DNA of 64,000 nucleotides, taken from assembly GCA_019639235.1 (NCBI GenBank), contig JAHBSG010000001.1:62001-126000 (forward strand), read 5' to 3'. Every line of letters begins with the position of its first letter. The first letter of the stretch is position 1. A program made the translations under genes and the position numbers. Source of the stretch: Acidobacteriota bacterium (GTDB lineage Bacteria > Acidobacteriota > Blastocatellia > Pyrinomonadales > Pyrinomonadaceae). A model generated the notes under the pieces. The model saw only the letters and a program-made list of their open reading frames with translations, did no database searches and was not told where the DNA came from. This document shows positions 36,882 through 45,147 of the stretch, piece after piece.

Positions 36882-36971
36882 GTCGGTGGTCAGTGGTCAG
36901 TGGTCAGTGGCTGTTGGCCGGTTAACGGAAGCGAAAAGATAAAGCTTCTGACAACTGGCCACCGACCACTG
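36882..36971. repeat. 7-bp tandem repeat plus inverted partner between rho and glgA
   Basis: Four units of GTC(A/G)GTG run from 36882 to 36909. An imperfect inverted copy, CCACCGACCACTG, lies at 36959-36971 and matches 12 of 13 bases to 36891-36903. They could form a hairpin of about 80 bases between the two genes. Confidence 0.75.
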
Positions 36972-36982
36972 GCCACTTTTAT

Positions 36983-38407
36983 ATGCGTGTAGCTGTCATT
37001 TCCGCCGAGGCGGTGCCATATTCGAAGACCGGCGGGCTCGGCGATGTCGCCGGTGCCTTGCCGAAGGCGTTGAAGGCGGTCGGTGTCGATTCCGTGCTCA
37101 TCACGCCATGCTATTGGCAGACGAAGGGCGAACATCTCTGGAAAACGGCGATCGATGACCTTTATGTCGATTGGCGAGGCGGCACTTACCACGCTAAGGC
37201 ATTTTATAGCGAGGCGAACGGCTCGCCGACGTTCCTGATCGACGCTCCGTCGCTTTTTCACCGCGACTCGATCTATGGCTACCGCGAGGACCACGAACGG
37301 TTCGCCTTTTTTAACCACGCAGCATTGACGCTTTTGAAGCGCATTGGCCCGCCGCCGGACATTGTTCACCTCAATGACTGGCATTCCGGCTTCGGCGCGG
37401 TCGAGGTTGCGGCGGCCCGCCGTTGGGATGAATACTGGCGGCGAACGCGGACGGTTTTCTCGATCCACAACATGGCCTATCAAGGCGGCTTCGGCAGCGA
37501 GGACCTTTGGAAGTTCGGCTTCGGAAGCGACTTCGCCCGCAATGCTTTCGCTTTTAACGGCTATGCCTCGGCGATGAAGGCCGGGCTTGAGACCTCGGAC
37601 ATGCTCTCCACGGTTTCGCGGCGGTATGCCTACGAAATTCAGACCGCGGAATACGGCTACGGGCTCGAGTGGTTGACGCGGCAAAGAGCGAACCGTTTGA
37701 TCGGTATCACGAACGGCGTCGATTTTGAGGTCTGGAATCCCGCGACCGATCCGGAACTGCCGGCCCATTACGACATCAACGACACGCGCGGGAAGGCCGA
37801 GTGCAAGCGGCAGCTTCTTGAGCGTTTCGGGCTTCCGCTCGATCTAGAACGCCCGGTTATCGCTATCGTAACGCGTCTTACAGGGCAGAAGGGGATCGAG
37901 CTGATACAGCAGGCGGCGGGCGATATCCTGGCGACGGGAGCTTTCTTCATCGCCCTCGGTTCGGGCGAGAAACAGTACGAGACGTTTCTGCAGCGGCTTC
38001 GCGATCATGCCCCGCGGCAGGTCGGAGTTTATGTCGGCTACAGCGAGCCGCTGGCTCATCAGATAGAGGCCGGGGCAGATATTTTCCTGATGCCTTCGCG
38101 GTTCGAGCCCTGCGGGCTGAATCAAATGTATTCCCTGCGCTACGGCACGATCCCTGTCGTTCGTGCGGTCGGCGGGCTCGACGATACGGTCGAGAACTTC
38201 GATGCCGTAACAGGCCGCGGGAATGGCTTCAAGTTCGGGCCATTCAGGGCAGACCGGTTCGTTGAACGGATCTACGAAGCTCTCTACGCCTATGCTGATC
38301 CGGCGACGAGAGAAGTGATCCGCCGGAACGGAATGTCGATCGACAATTCCTGGGAGAACGCCGCACGAAAATACGTTGACCTCTACCGCCTGACGCTTTC
38401 CAATTGA
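36983..38407 (+). CDS. glgA: Glycogen synthase (ADP-glucose type)
   Basis: This GT5 enzyme extends alpha-1,4-glucan from ADP-glucose. The 474-residue protein starts MRVAVISAEAVPYSKTGGLG, containing the ADP-glucose-binding KTGGL motif. HLNDWHSGFGAVEV and the C-terminal FLMPSRFEPCGLNQMYSLRYG complete the active site. It is followed with a one-base overlap by a GNAT gene. No other glg genes are in view. Confidence 0.95.
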   Translation: MRVAVISAEAVPYSKTGGLGDVAGALPKALKAVGVDSVLITPCYWQTKGEHLWKTAIDDLYVDWRGGTYHAKAFYSEANGSPTFLIDAPSLFHRDSIYGYREDHERFAFFNHAALTLLKRIGPPPDIVHLNDWHSGFGAVEVAAARRWDEYWRRTRTVFSIHNMAYQGGFGSEDLWKFGFGSDFARNAFAFNGYASAMKAGLETSDMLSTVSRRYAYEIQTAEYGYGLEWLTRQRANRLIGITNGVDFEVWNPATDPELPAHYDINDTRGKAECKRQLLERFGLPLDLERPVIAIVTRLTGQKGIELIQQAAGDILATGAFFIALGSGEKQYETFLQRLRDHAPRQVGVYVGYSEPLAHQIEAGADIFLMPSRFEPCGLNQMYSLRYGTIPVVRAVGGLDDTVENFDAVTGRGNGFKFGPFRADRFVERIYEALYAYADPATREVIRRNGMSIDNSWENAARKYVDLYRLTLSN

Positions 38408-38970
38408 TGTTCGCTTTTAAGATCGATGACGATATTGAGCTAACGCTTCCGCAAATGCATCACGCGGAGGAATTGACGGCTGTGGTCCGCGATAACCTCG
38501 ATCGGCTGCGGCCGTGGATGCCTTGGGCCGTCGAGGACTATTCACTCGAACACGCCAAGCAGTTCATCTGGCGGACGCTCGACGAATTTTCGCAGGACGG
38601 CCGATTCAGTGCACTGATACTCTACCGCGGGCGGATCGCGGGAACCATCGGCTTTCATCATCTGGACACGACCAATATGATGGCATCGGTCGGCTATTGG
38701 ATCAGCCGAGAGATGGAGGGGAAAGGCGTCGTTACGAAATGCTGCCGTGTCCTCATCGACTATCTTTTTGATACAATGGGACTTAACCGGGTGCAGATAA
38801 ACTGCAACGTCGAGAACGCGCGGAGCCGGGCAATACCGGAAAAGCTCGGGTTCACGCTTGAGGGAACTCTGCGCGAGGTCGAATATTTGGACGGCAGGTT
38901 CGGCGATTGGGCTGTTTATTCGCTGCTCAAGCGAGAATGGCAATTCCGCGGCCGGGCAGCCGGAAATTGA
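38407..38970 (+). CDS. GNAT N-acetyltransferase, RimJ/RimL type
   Basis: The 187-residue acetyltransferase resembles ribosomal-protein-Ser acetyltransferase RimL (DNLDRLRPWMPWAVEDYS, GTIGFHHLD, GYWISREMEGKGVVTK, NRVQINCNVENARSRAIPEK). The target is not known. The ATG at 38407 overlaps the glgA stop by one base (TGATG). The purA start follows one base after its stop, so glgA-GNAT-purA-GNAT is one tightly packed unit. Confidence 0.88.
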   Translation: MFAFKIDDDIELTLPQMHHAEELTAVVRDNLDRLRPWMPWAVEDYSLEHAKQFIWRTLDEFSQDGRFSALILYRGRIAGTIGFHHLDTTNMMASVGYWISREMEGKGVVTKCCRVLIDYLFDTMGLNRVQINCNVENARSRAIPEKLGFTLEGTLREVEYLDGRFGDWAVYSLLKREWQFRGRAAGN

Positions 38971-38971
38971 T

Positions 38972-40285
38972 ATGATTATCGTTATTATCGGCGCCCAATG
39001 GGGCGATGAAGGCAAGGGAAAGGTCGTTGACCTGCTGGCGGATCGGTTCGACATCGTTTCGCGATATCAGGGCGGGCACAACGCCGGCCATAGCGTTTAT
39101 GTCGGCGACCGGGCGTTCGTGCTCCGACTGCTTCCTTCGGGTATTATCCACGACGACAAGACGTGCGTTCTCGGCAATGGAATGGTCATTGATCCGAAGG
39201 CATTTTTTGAAGAAGTAGATCAGATCGCCGAGCAGGGCGTTGAGGTCTCGCCGGAAAGGCTGAAGGTCTCAAGCCGGGCACATCTGATAATGCCTTACCA
39301 TCGAGCGCTCGACCATACTTCGGAAGAGCGGCTCGGCAACGAAAAGATCGGCACTACGCTTCGCGGCATCGGTCCGGCTTATGAAGACAAGGCCGGACGG
39401 CGTGGAATCCGCGTTGCGGACGCCATGTCGCCGGAGATCCTGAAGCTTAGGATCGAGCGGAACCTTGAAGAGGCGAACCGAATTATCGTGCTTTACGGCA
39501 ATCAGCCGCTTCGGGCGGATGAGATACTCGCCGAGATAACACCGCTGGTCGAGCGGCTTCGTCCGTTTGTCTGCGAGACCTCGCATTTTCTTGCGGAGGC
39601 GCGTAAAGCGAAGAAGAAGATCTTGCTTGAAGGAGCGCAGGCGACGCTGCTCGACGTCGATCACGGAACCTATCCCTACGTCACGTCATCTAACCCGACC
39701 GCCGGCGGAGCCTCGGTCGGAGCGGGCATTCCGCCGCATCACATTACGGGCGTGCTGGGAATCGTCAGAACATACGCGACCCGCGTCGGCGAAGGGCCGT
39801 TTCCGACCGAGATGCTCGACACCGAGGAACCTATCGCCCATCTTATTCGCGAACGCGGCAACGAATATGGCTCTGTGACCAAGCGGCCGCGGCGATGCGG
39901 CTGGTTCGACGCGGTCGCGACGCGGTATGCCGCCGAACTCAATGGCTTTGACTCAATTGCACTGACAAAGCTTGACGTACTCGACGAGCTCGACGAGATA
40001 AAGGTCTGCGTGGGGTATAGCATTCGCGGCGAGCGGGTCGATACTTTTCCCGCCGTCTCGCACGACCTCCGTCAGATCGAACCGATCTATGAGACGCTCC
40101 CGGGCTGGAGGACCGACACGCTCGGGATCACCGACTTCGACAAGCTTCCGGAAAACGCACAAAGGTACGTCCGGTTTCTTTCGGAGCAGGTCGGTGTAGA
40201 GATCGGCCTGATCTCGACCGGGCCGGAACGCGACCAGACGATAATCCTTAAGGAATCGGTAATGGAAGGCTGGTTTGCGAACTAG
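38972..40285 (+). CDS. purA: Adenylosuccinate synthetase
   Basis: The enzyme makes adenylosuccinate from IMP, aspartate and GTP, the first committed step to AMP. The 437 residues start MIIVIIGAQWGDEGKGKVVD, the GTP-binding P-loop with catalytic Asp and the flexible loop. LLEGAQATLLDVDHGTYPYV and TKRPRRCGWFDAV are also diagnostic. Upstream in-frame codons lie inside the GNAT gene and are ignored. Confidence 0.97.
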   Translation: MIIVIIGAQWGDEGKGKVVDLLADRFDIVSRYQGGHNAGHSVYVGDRAFVLRLLPSGIIHDDKTCVLGNGMVIDPKAFFEEVDQIAEQGVEVSPERLKVSSRAHLIMPYHRALDHTSEERLGNEKIGTTLRGIGPAYEDKAGRRGIRVADAMSPEILKLRIERNLEEANRIIVLYGNQPLRADEILAEITPLVERLRPFVCETSHFLAEARKAKKKILLEGAQATLLDVDHGTYPYVTSSNPTAGGASVGAGIPPHHITGVLGIVRTYATRVGEGPFPTEMLDTEEPIAHLIRERGNEYGSVTKRPRRCGWFDAVATRYAAELNGFDSIALTKLDVLDELDEIKVCVGYSIRGERVDTFPAVSHDLRQIEPIYETLPGWRTDTLGITDFDKLPENAQRYVRFLSEQVGVEIGLISTGPERDQTIILKESVMEGWFAN

Positions 40286-40290
40286 TGAGA

Positions 40291-40779
40291 ATGAGCGATG
40301 AGCCGGAGATCAGGGTCGTTACGTTCGATGAGCGGTTCGCGGCGGATTTTGCCCGGCTGAATTACCGATGGATCGAAGAGCACTTCCGCATTGAGCCGCA
40401 CGACCGAGAGTTGCTCGATGCACCTCTTGAAAAGATCGTGGAGACCGGCGGTGAGGTGTTCTTTGCTCTTGCTGATGGCGAGGTCGCGGGAACCGTGGCA
40501 ATGGTTAGGACCGATACGAATATCTACGAGCTTACTAAAATGGCGGTCGATCCTGCGTTTCAGGGCCGAGGGATCGCGAACCACCTGATGCGGGCCTGTA
40601 TCGAACTGGCGAAGGCGGACGGGGTCGGAACAATTTTCCTTGAGACTCATTCAAAGCTGCCCGCGGCGATCGCCCTTTACAGAAAGTTCGGGTTCGTTGA
40701 AACGCCGATCGACCCGGGCTCACAGTATTCACGGGCTGAGGTCCGAATGGAACTTGCCATCGCAGGTACCAATATGTAA
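40291..40779 (+). CDS. GNAT N-acetyltransferase
   Basis: The roughly 162-residue acetyltransferase has the acetyl-CoA motif VDPAFQGRGIANHLM and a late HSKLPAAIALYRKFGF, as in small-molecule or protein acetyltransferases. The substrate is unknown. The start is either GTG at 40285, overlapping the purA stop (TAGTG), or the ATG two codons later at 40291; the difference is two residues. It ends 29 bases before tRNA-Lys. Confidence 0.82.
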   Translation: MSDEPEIRVVTFDERFAADFARLNYRWIEEHFRIEPHDRELLDAPLEKIVETGGEVFFALADGEVAGTVAMVRTDTNIYELTKMAVDPAFQGRGIANHLMRACIELAKADGVGTIFLETHSKLPAAIALYRKFGFVETPIDPGSQYSRAEVRMELAIAGTNM

Positions 40780-40808
40780 AATCTTCAATTCGGCCCGCGA
40801 GGCCGTCT

Positions 40809-40884
40809 GGTCCGATAGCTCAGTCGGTAGAGCAAATGGCTTTTAACCATTGGGTCCCAGGTTCGAGTCCTGGTCGGATCACCA
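40809..40884 (+). tRNA. tRNA-Lys (anticodon UUU)
   Basis: This is a 76-base cloverleaf. The acceptor GGTCCGA pairs with TCGGATC (one G-T), the D-arm is TAGCTCAGTCGGTAGAGC, the anticodon loop CTTTTAA between ATGG and CCAT has anticodon TTT, the T-arm is GGTTCGAGTCC, and the CCA end is encoded. Confidence 0.96.
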
Positions 40885-40893
40885 GATTTGGAA

Positions 40894-40920
40894 AAGCACG
40901 TCTTCACGGCGTGCTTTTTT
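40894..40920 (+). terminator. Terminator after tRNA-Lys
   Basis: AAGCACG (40894-40900), a 9-base loop, CGTGCTT (40910-40916), then a T-run. It also lies just past the stop of the converging deacetylase gene. Confidence 0.85.
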
Positions 40921-40923
40921 CGT

Positions 40924-41883
40924 TTAACTAGCAACAGAAAGTTGGCGAACGGCTTCGTTAACGTGTTCCCGCATCGGCACGATCCGGAAATACCGTTCCA
41001 TGGAATCGAGGATCCACTCTAACATTTGTAGTTTTTCACGCGTTGGGACCGACATTCCGGGAAAGAACTCGAGTTCCGGAACGTCTTCGCGGCTCAGGAA
41101 GTCCAGCGGATGCAGCAAAAGCGACGGTGCAACGCGAGTCGCACGGCAGAGCTGAAGAGCGGTTCTCCAATATACTTTGGCTGCGGAAGCGGAGAAAGAT
41201 GAGAGGTACATCAGGTAACTCACATGGACGGGGGTCTTCAAGATAGGAAGAGTGGTAACGGGTATCTCCACCAGAGAGCCGTCTTGGGCTGCGATCTCGG
41301 AAGGCTTGAGTGATTGAAAGCCGTCGCGGAATCTTCCAAAAAGACGCTTTCGCATTTGCCGTTCCTCTTCCGTCATTTCGCCGGACTTGAAGAAATAAAA
41401 TGCGCGAGCCAACGGTCCGATAAACGTAGGGAAGACCGAGCAATCATAAATGTAGCCCCTTTTGGCGAGTACATCGACTACGGCAGGTGTCAAGCTAAAT
41501 CCGGGGCCGCGGAAGCCCATTGGGCGTTGTCCGGTCACATTCTCGATCGCGTTTTCCGCTTGACCGATCTCGGCATCCAACTCTTCATGGGAATAGAGGT
41601 GCAGCCACGGCTCGTGATTGAAGGAATGGTTTCCGATCTCATGCCCGGCATCTGCGATAGAGGCGATGGCCTTACGATTCTTATCTAGCGACGCATCCTT
41701 GCCGACGATGAAATAGGTGATGGTTGCTCCGCGACGTTCGAGCACCTCAAGCGAACGCGGGACTGCGATATCCAAATAGCTCGGATAATCCTCCCAACCA
41801 TCGATCTTGCTGGACCTCATATATGCCCACTTGTTATCGAGGTCAAGCGAGACACTTGCGATTGGCTTTCTAGATGAAGTCAT
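40924..41883 (-). CDS. Polysaccharide deacetylase (NodB domain)
   Basis: This CE4-type deacetylase removes N- or O-acetyl groups from a polysaccharide. The 319-residue protein has no signal peptide. The metal-site Asp pair is in SLDLDNKW, and the His pair is in GHEIGNHSFNHEP. FRGPGFSLTPAVVDVL and a late SLLLHPLDFL, which supplies the distal His, are present. It is the last gene of a leftward group with the FAD protein and the NodB-GT2 fusion. Lack of a signal suggests action on a lipid-linked intermediate in the cytoplasm. Confidence 0.85.
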   Translation of the reverse strand: MTSSRKPIASVSLDLDNKWAYMRSSKIDGWEDYPSYLDIAVPRSLEVLERRGATITYFIVGKDASLDKNRKAIASIADAGHEIGNHSFNHEPWLHLYSHEELDAEIGQAENAIENVTGQRPMGFRGPGFSLTPAVVDVLAKRGYIYDCSVFPTFIGPLARAFYFFKSGEMTEEERQMRKRLFGRFRDGFQSLKPSEIAAQDGSLVEIPVTTLPILKTPVHVSYLMYLSSFSASAAKVYWRTALQLCRATRVAPSLLLHPLDFLSREDVPELEFFPGMSVPTREKLQMLEWILDSMERYFRIVPMREHVNEAVRQLSVAS

Positions 41884-41893
41884 TATGAGATCG

Positions 41894-41907
41894 TTGCTTT
41901 AAAGCAA
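41894..41907. promoter_or_regulatory. Perfect 14-bp palindrome before the deacetylase gene
   Basis: TTGCTTTAAAGCAA is fully self-complementary and lies 10 bases upstream of the deacetylase start codon. It could be an operator, but nothing identifies a regulator. Confidence 0.35.
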
Positions 41908-41928
41908 TATGCCAGTCATTACTTGTAG

Positions 41929-41958
41929 AGACCCGCTATCGGCGCAACGGTCGGGTCT
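41929..41958 (+). terminator. Terminator-like inverted repeat between FAD gene and deacetylase
   Basis: AGACCCG (41929-41935) pairs with CGGGTCT (41952-41958), followed by TTT on the plus strand. Both flanking genes run leftward, so its orientation is unexpected; it may act as an mRNA hairpin instead. Confidence 0.4.
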
Positions 41959-42033
41959 TTTCGCGTACGATGCTTAATCTTTCATGCAAAAAGGTTATGT
42001 GCACTTTTGCCGCATTGCCACAAACCAGAGGAG

Positions 42034-43341
42034 TTATTCAATCTCAATTAGTACCGAATGGAATGCCCTTTCGGCGATTTGAACTGTTTCGTTGACATTC
42101 AATGTTCCGTTCGTGATCTGTGAGGAATTTATCACAAAAAGGTTCGGGATCGACGTTCTAATTTCAGGAACCATTTGAGAATAGTTCAGCACAGGTATCG
42201 GAAACACCTCGCGAACCTTCGAAACCTTGAACCCAACTACGTCACCTCGGTCGAACGCGGGATACATGGTTTCAACCCCGGAAAGAAAGTGCTCTCTTAT
42301 TTCTTCATCGCTTTGCTCGAACATCTTGTCGTCGGGAGCAATATATTTGGGAAGGTAGACAAGCGAAAGCCCGCCGAACTCGCTCCTGTCAACAAGAGCT
42401 GACATCTCTATGATCCCCGTAAACGGCGTTTCATCGGTGATGTTCGTCACATAATATTCCGAGATCGGGCGCTTAAGAAGCATAGAGGCACATACGATAC
42501 CTTGATATCTGACACCGGAAAGCCTCTTGATCTCGTCCGGCTCAAGGCCCGGCACTAGCCGTGAGGCCACAGTCGCGGAACAAGTCAGCACAACTTGATC
42601 GAAGTGACGGATCGACTCCGGTTCGATCACTTTCACCTTTCCGCTTTCTTCGGGCTCGATCGACACGATTCTTGAGCCTAGCTTGATCTCGACGCCCTTT
42701 TCGGATAGAACCTCTTCGAATCGATTTAGGAGTCTTTTATATCCGCCACGGATATAGCCGAACATCTCTTTTTTCATGCCCGAATGGCGAGCGGCGTACA
42801 TCCTTTGAATGGATGCCCAAATGAACGCGGCGGACGAATCGCGGTAAGCCTCCCCGAGCTTTGCTCGGAGCAAGGGCTTCCAGATCTTTTCGAAGGTGCG
42901 TTTGCCGGAAAGACGAGTGAGCCATTTTTCTACCGGGATCTGTTCCAGCTTTCTCCAGTCTGATACCTTCGAAGCGTATAGGATCGTCATTCCCAGCCGA
43001 AACTTGCTTATCAGATCTAGCGGAGGAAAAGACAGAAACTCGAGCGTGTTTGACATGGAGACGAGGCGGCCGTCGGTATAGAATCCGGTCTTCGTTTCGA
43101 CCCATTCAAATTCGTCCTCGATCCCAAGGTCGCGGGCGATCCTCCGCGTATGTAGGTCTGAGAGAAGAGTTACGTGGTAATGTCGATCCCAGGTCAGATC
43201 GCCGATCTGCCAAACGCTCGCCAAGCCGCCGATCTCCTGTGCAGATTCGAATAACGTTACCTTGAATCCCTGATCGGCACAGCGCAAAGCGAGGGTCAAG
43301 CCCAGCATTCCTGCTCCGACAATGGCAATTTCTTTCGGCAT
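42034..43341 (-). CDS. FAD-dependent oxidoreductase (amine oxidase/protoporphyrinogen oxidase-like)
   Basis: The 435-residue flavoprotein begins with the Rossmann motif AIVGAGMLGLTLALRCADQG and EIGGLASVW, typical of the amine oxidase/PPOX/carotenoid desaturase group. A middle substrate domain and a C-terminal FAD block (NLFVINSSQITNGTLNVNE) follow. In polysaccharide clusters such proteins are often labelled UDP-galactopyranose mutase-like or desaturase-like; no specific substrate can be read here. It lies 43 bases after the NodB-GT2 gene on the same strand. Confidence 0.75.
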   Translation of the reverse strand: MPKEIAIVGAGMLGLTLALRCADQGFKVTLFESAQEIGGLASVWQIGDLTWDRHYHVTLLSDLHTRRIARDLGIEDEFEWVETKTGFYTDGRLVSMSNTLEFLSFPPLDLISKFRLGMTILYASKVSDWRKLEQIPVEKWLTRLSGKRTFEKIWKPLLRAKLGEAYRDSSAAFIWASIQRMYAARHSGMKKEMFGYIRGGYKRLLNRFEEVLSEKGVEIKLGSRIVSIEPEESGKVKVIEPESIRHFDQVVLTCSATVASRLVPGLEPDEIKRLSGVRYQGIVCASMLLKRPISEYYVTNITDETPFTGIIEMSALVDRSEFGGLSLVYLPKYIAPDDKMFEQSDEEIREHFLSGVETMYPAFDRGDVVGFKVSKVREVFPIPVLNYSQMVPEIRTSIPNLFVINSSQITNGTLNVNETVQIAERAFHSVLIEIE

Positions 43342-43384
43342 TGATAATTGGATTCGAACGTAGCAAGAGGAAGAAGGCCGGCTG

Positions 43385-45091
43385 TCAGAGAGACTGTCCG
43401 TTTTCCGGTGATCGCTTTGCCGGTTCGTTTGGCCGCGCCTTAGGTTCGACGATCCGTTTCTTTAGTAGCCTGGTCATCAGCTTCAAGTGTCCCCCGATGG
43501 TTGAAAGGGTTTTCATTTTGGAAGCTCCGAAAAGCCGCACCTCGAGGACTGTTGGAAATTCGACGATCTTGCCGCCATTCAGATCGAGCTGGCCGAGCAT
43601 CTCGGCAACGCCGTGATATCCGGTTTCCTGGATAGCCAACTCGGTCATCGCACTCCGCCGATAGACCCGGAAGCAGGCAGTGTAGGAGTCGAGCTTTGAG
43701 TTTAGGATCCGGCGGTAGATAAGCGAAGCTCCCTTTGAAAGAGCAAGCCGCCAACCGGGAACATTCCGAACGCCGCCGTCCTTGTGATAAGGAGATGCTG
43801 TTACCATATCGACCCCTTCAGTCAGCATCGGGATCATCTTCGGCAATTCGAACGGATCGAAAGTGCAATCGCAGTCGATCGAACAAACGATGTCGGTTTG
43901 TGCCGCTCGGAGGCCGGTAAGGATCGCGCCTGCTACGCCCTTGTTCTCAGGATGCTCGATCAGTGTCGCGTTCTCGTTTTCACCGAACAATGACCTTATC
44001 GTCTCGACGGTCGCATCGGTACTTTTGTCATCGACAAAAATAAGACGCATCGAGTAATCGAGCGATTCGAGTTCTGATTCTACGCCTGCGAGGGTCTTTG
44101 CCAGGTAGGGAAGCGTTTCTTGCTCATTAAAGCAGGGAACGACGATGGTCACCGGGGTTTGTTCGCGTTTATCCGAGGTGTTCCTATCCTCTTCCAAAGC
44201 CAACGACAAAGCGGCGGGTTCGGGCGTTCGGGTATTTTCAGCGGCGGCCCGCTCAAGGCCCAAATGCCGCTCGACCGGGACGAAGTCGTACCGCTTTAGG
44301 AGATCTCGAAGTACCCATTCCATCTTGTCGAGTTTGCGGTAGTGTCGCAGGCGTGTATGCAGGTTTGCTGCTGAAATACGAGGCTGATCCGGATCGAGTT
44401 CCCAAACATGAAAGTAGAACATGAACGGCCCTTTGGCCAATTTGTCCCATTTCGCTATCGCATGCTTCGTGATCGAATACGGTATTTGCCGGATATAATT
44501 GCCGCCTGAGATCGGTGCCAGTCCGGCGAGCACGTCAAGAGTTGAATATGGAAATTCCCATATCGGGCCGGAAGGCGTTTCGAAAACGGACGCCGTACGC
44601 TGCGAGACCTCATCTTTGCGTGTCGGCATAAAGGAAGCGTCATACGCCATACCTTCCTCTGCAAGAGTGTCGAGCACCCATTGATCGCGGCGAAAGTTCA
44701 ACTTTTCAGCGGCCCGATAGCCGTAAACCCGTTCACCGGTCGCATTTTCGATCGCACGGTTAGTACGGGAAAGATCCGCCTGAAACTCTTCCCGCGAAAG
44801 ATTTACCAAACCGCGGTGATAGTAACCGCGGCTCGCCACTTCGTGGCCTCGTTGGGCAATCTCGCGAACAAGTGACGGGTTTTTCTCGGCTATCCAACCG
44901 AGAACGAAAAACGTGGCCTTTGTGTCGTATTCGTCGAGAAGGTCAAGGGCTTTTTGCGTGTTCTGCTCGTATCGAGCTTCAAAATTCGACCAATTGCGTT
45001 GCTGGATGAGCGAATCGAACGCCCCAACGTGGAAATAGTCCTCCACCAGGACGGTTAGCAGGTGTGAATTCAAATTCTGCTCGGGACGCAT
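43385..45091 (-). CDS. Fusion: NodB deacetylase with DUF3473 plus GT2 glycosyltransferase
   Basis: The 568-residue protein has two enzymes in one chain. Residues 1 to about 285 form a polysaccharide deacetylase starting TVLVEDYFHVGAF, with HEVASRGYYHRGLVNLS for the metal site. The DUF3473 tail (MFYFHVWELDPDQPRISA, then HYRKLDKMEW) marks the exosortase-associated deacetylases. From about residue 320 a GT2 domain begins: TIVVPCFNEQETLPYLAK, LIFVDDKSTDATVE, and SIDCDCTFDP as the DxD. It resembles dolichol/polyprenol-phosphate sugar transferases but lacks C-terminal membrane helices. The start at 45091 is chosen at MRPEQNLNSH; the frame continues upstream into wecB. Confidence 0.85.
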   Translation of the reverse strand: MRPEQNLNSHLLTVLVEDYFHVGAFDSLIQQRNWSNFEARYEQNTQKALDLLDEYDTKATFFVLGWIAEKNPSLVREIAQRGHEVASRGYYHRGLVNLSREEFQADLSRTNRAIENATGERVYGYRAAEKLNFRRDQWVLDTLAEEGMAYDASFMPTRKDEVSQRTASVFETPSGPIWEFPYSTLDVLAGLAPISGGNYIRQIPYSITKHAIAKWDKLAKGPFMFYFHVWELDPDQPRISAANLHTRLRHYRKLDKMEWVLRDLLKRYDFVPVERHLGLERAAAENTRTPEPAALSLALEEDRNTSDKREQTPVTIVVPCFNEQETLPYLAKTLAGVESELESLDYSMRLIFVDDKSTDATVETIRSLFGENENATLIEHPENKGVAGAILTGLRAAQTDIVCSIDCDCTFDPFELPKMIPMLTEGVDMVTASPYHKDGGVRNVPGWRLALSKGASLIYRRILNSKLDSYTACFRVYRRSAMTELAIQETGYHGVAEMLGQLDLNGGKIVEFPTVLEVRLFGASKMKTLSTIGGHLKLMTRLLKKRIVEPKARPNEPAKRSPENGQSL

Positions 45092-45147
45092 TGGGTCTTG
45101 ACTTCGAAACGTTGACGGAGATTTGCCGACAGATTTGCCGACCGGAG

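Noticed and set aside
36890..37768. A 292-codon minus-strand frame opposite glgA
   Set aside because: It is antisense to the N-terminal half of glycogen synthase, with no ribosome-binding site or recognisable domain.
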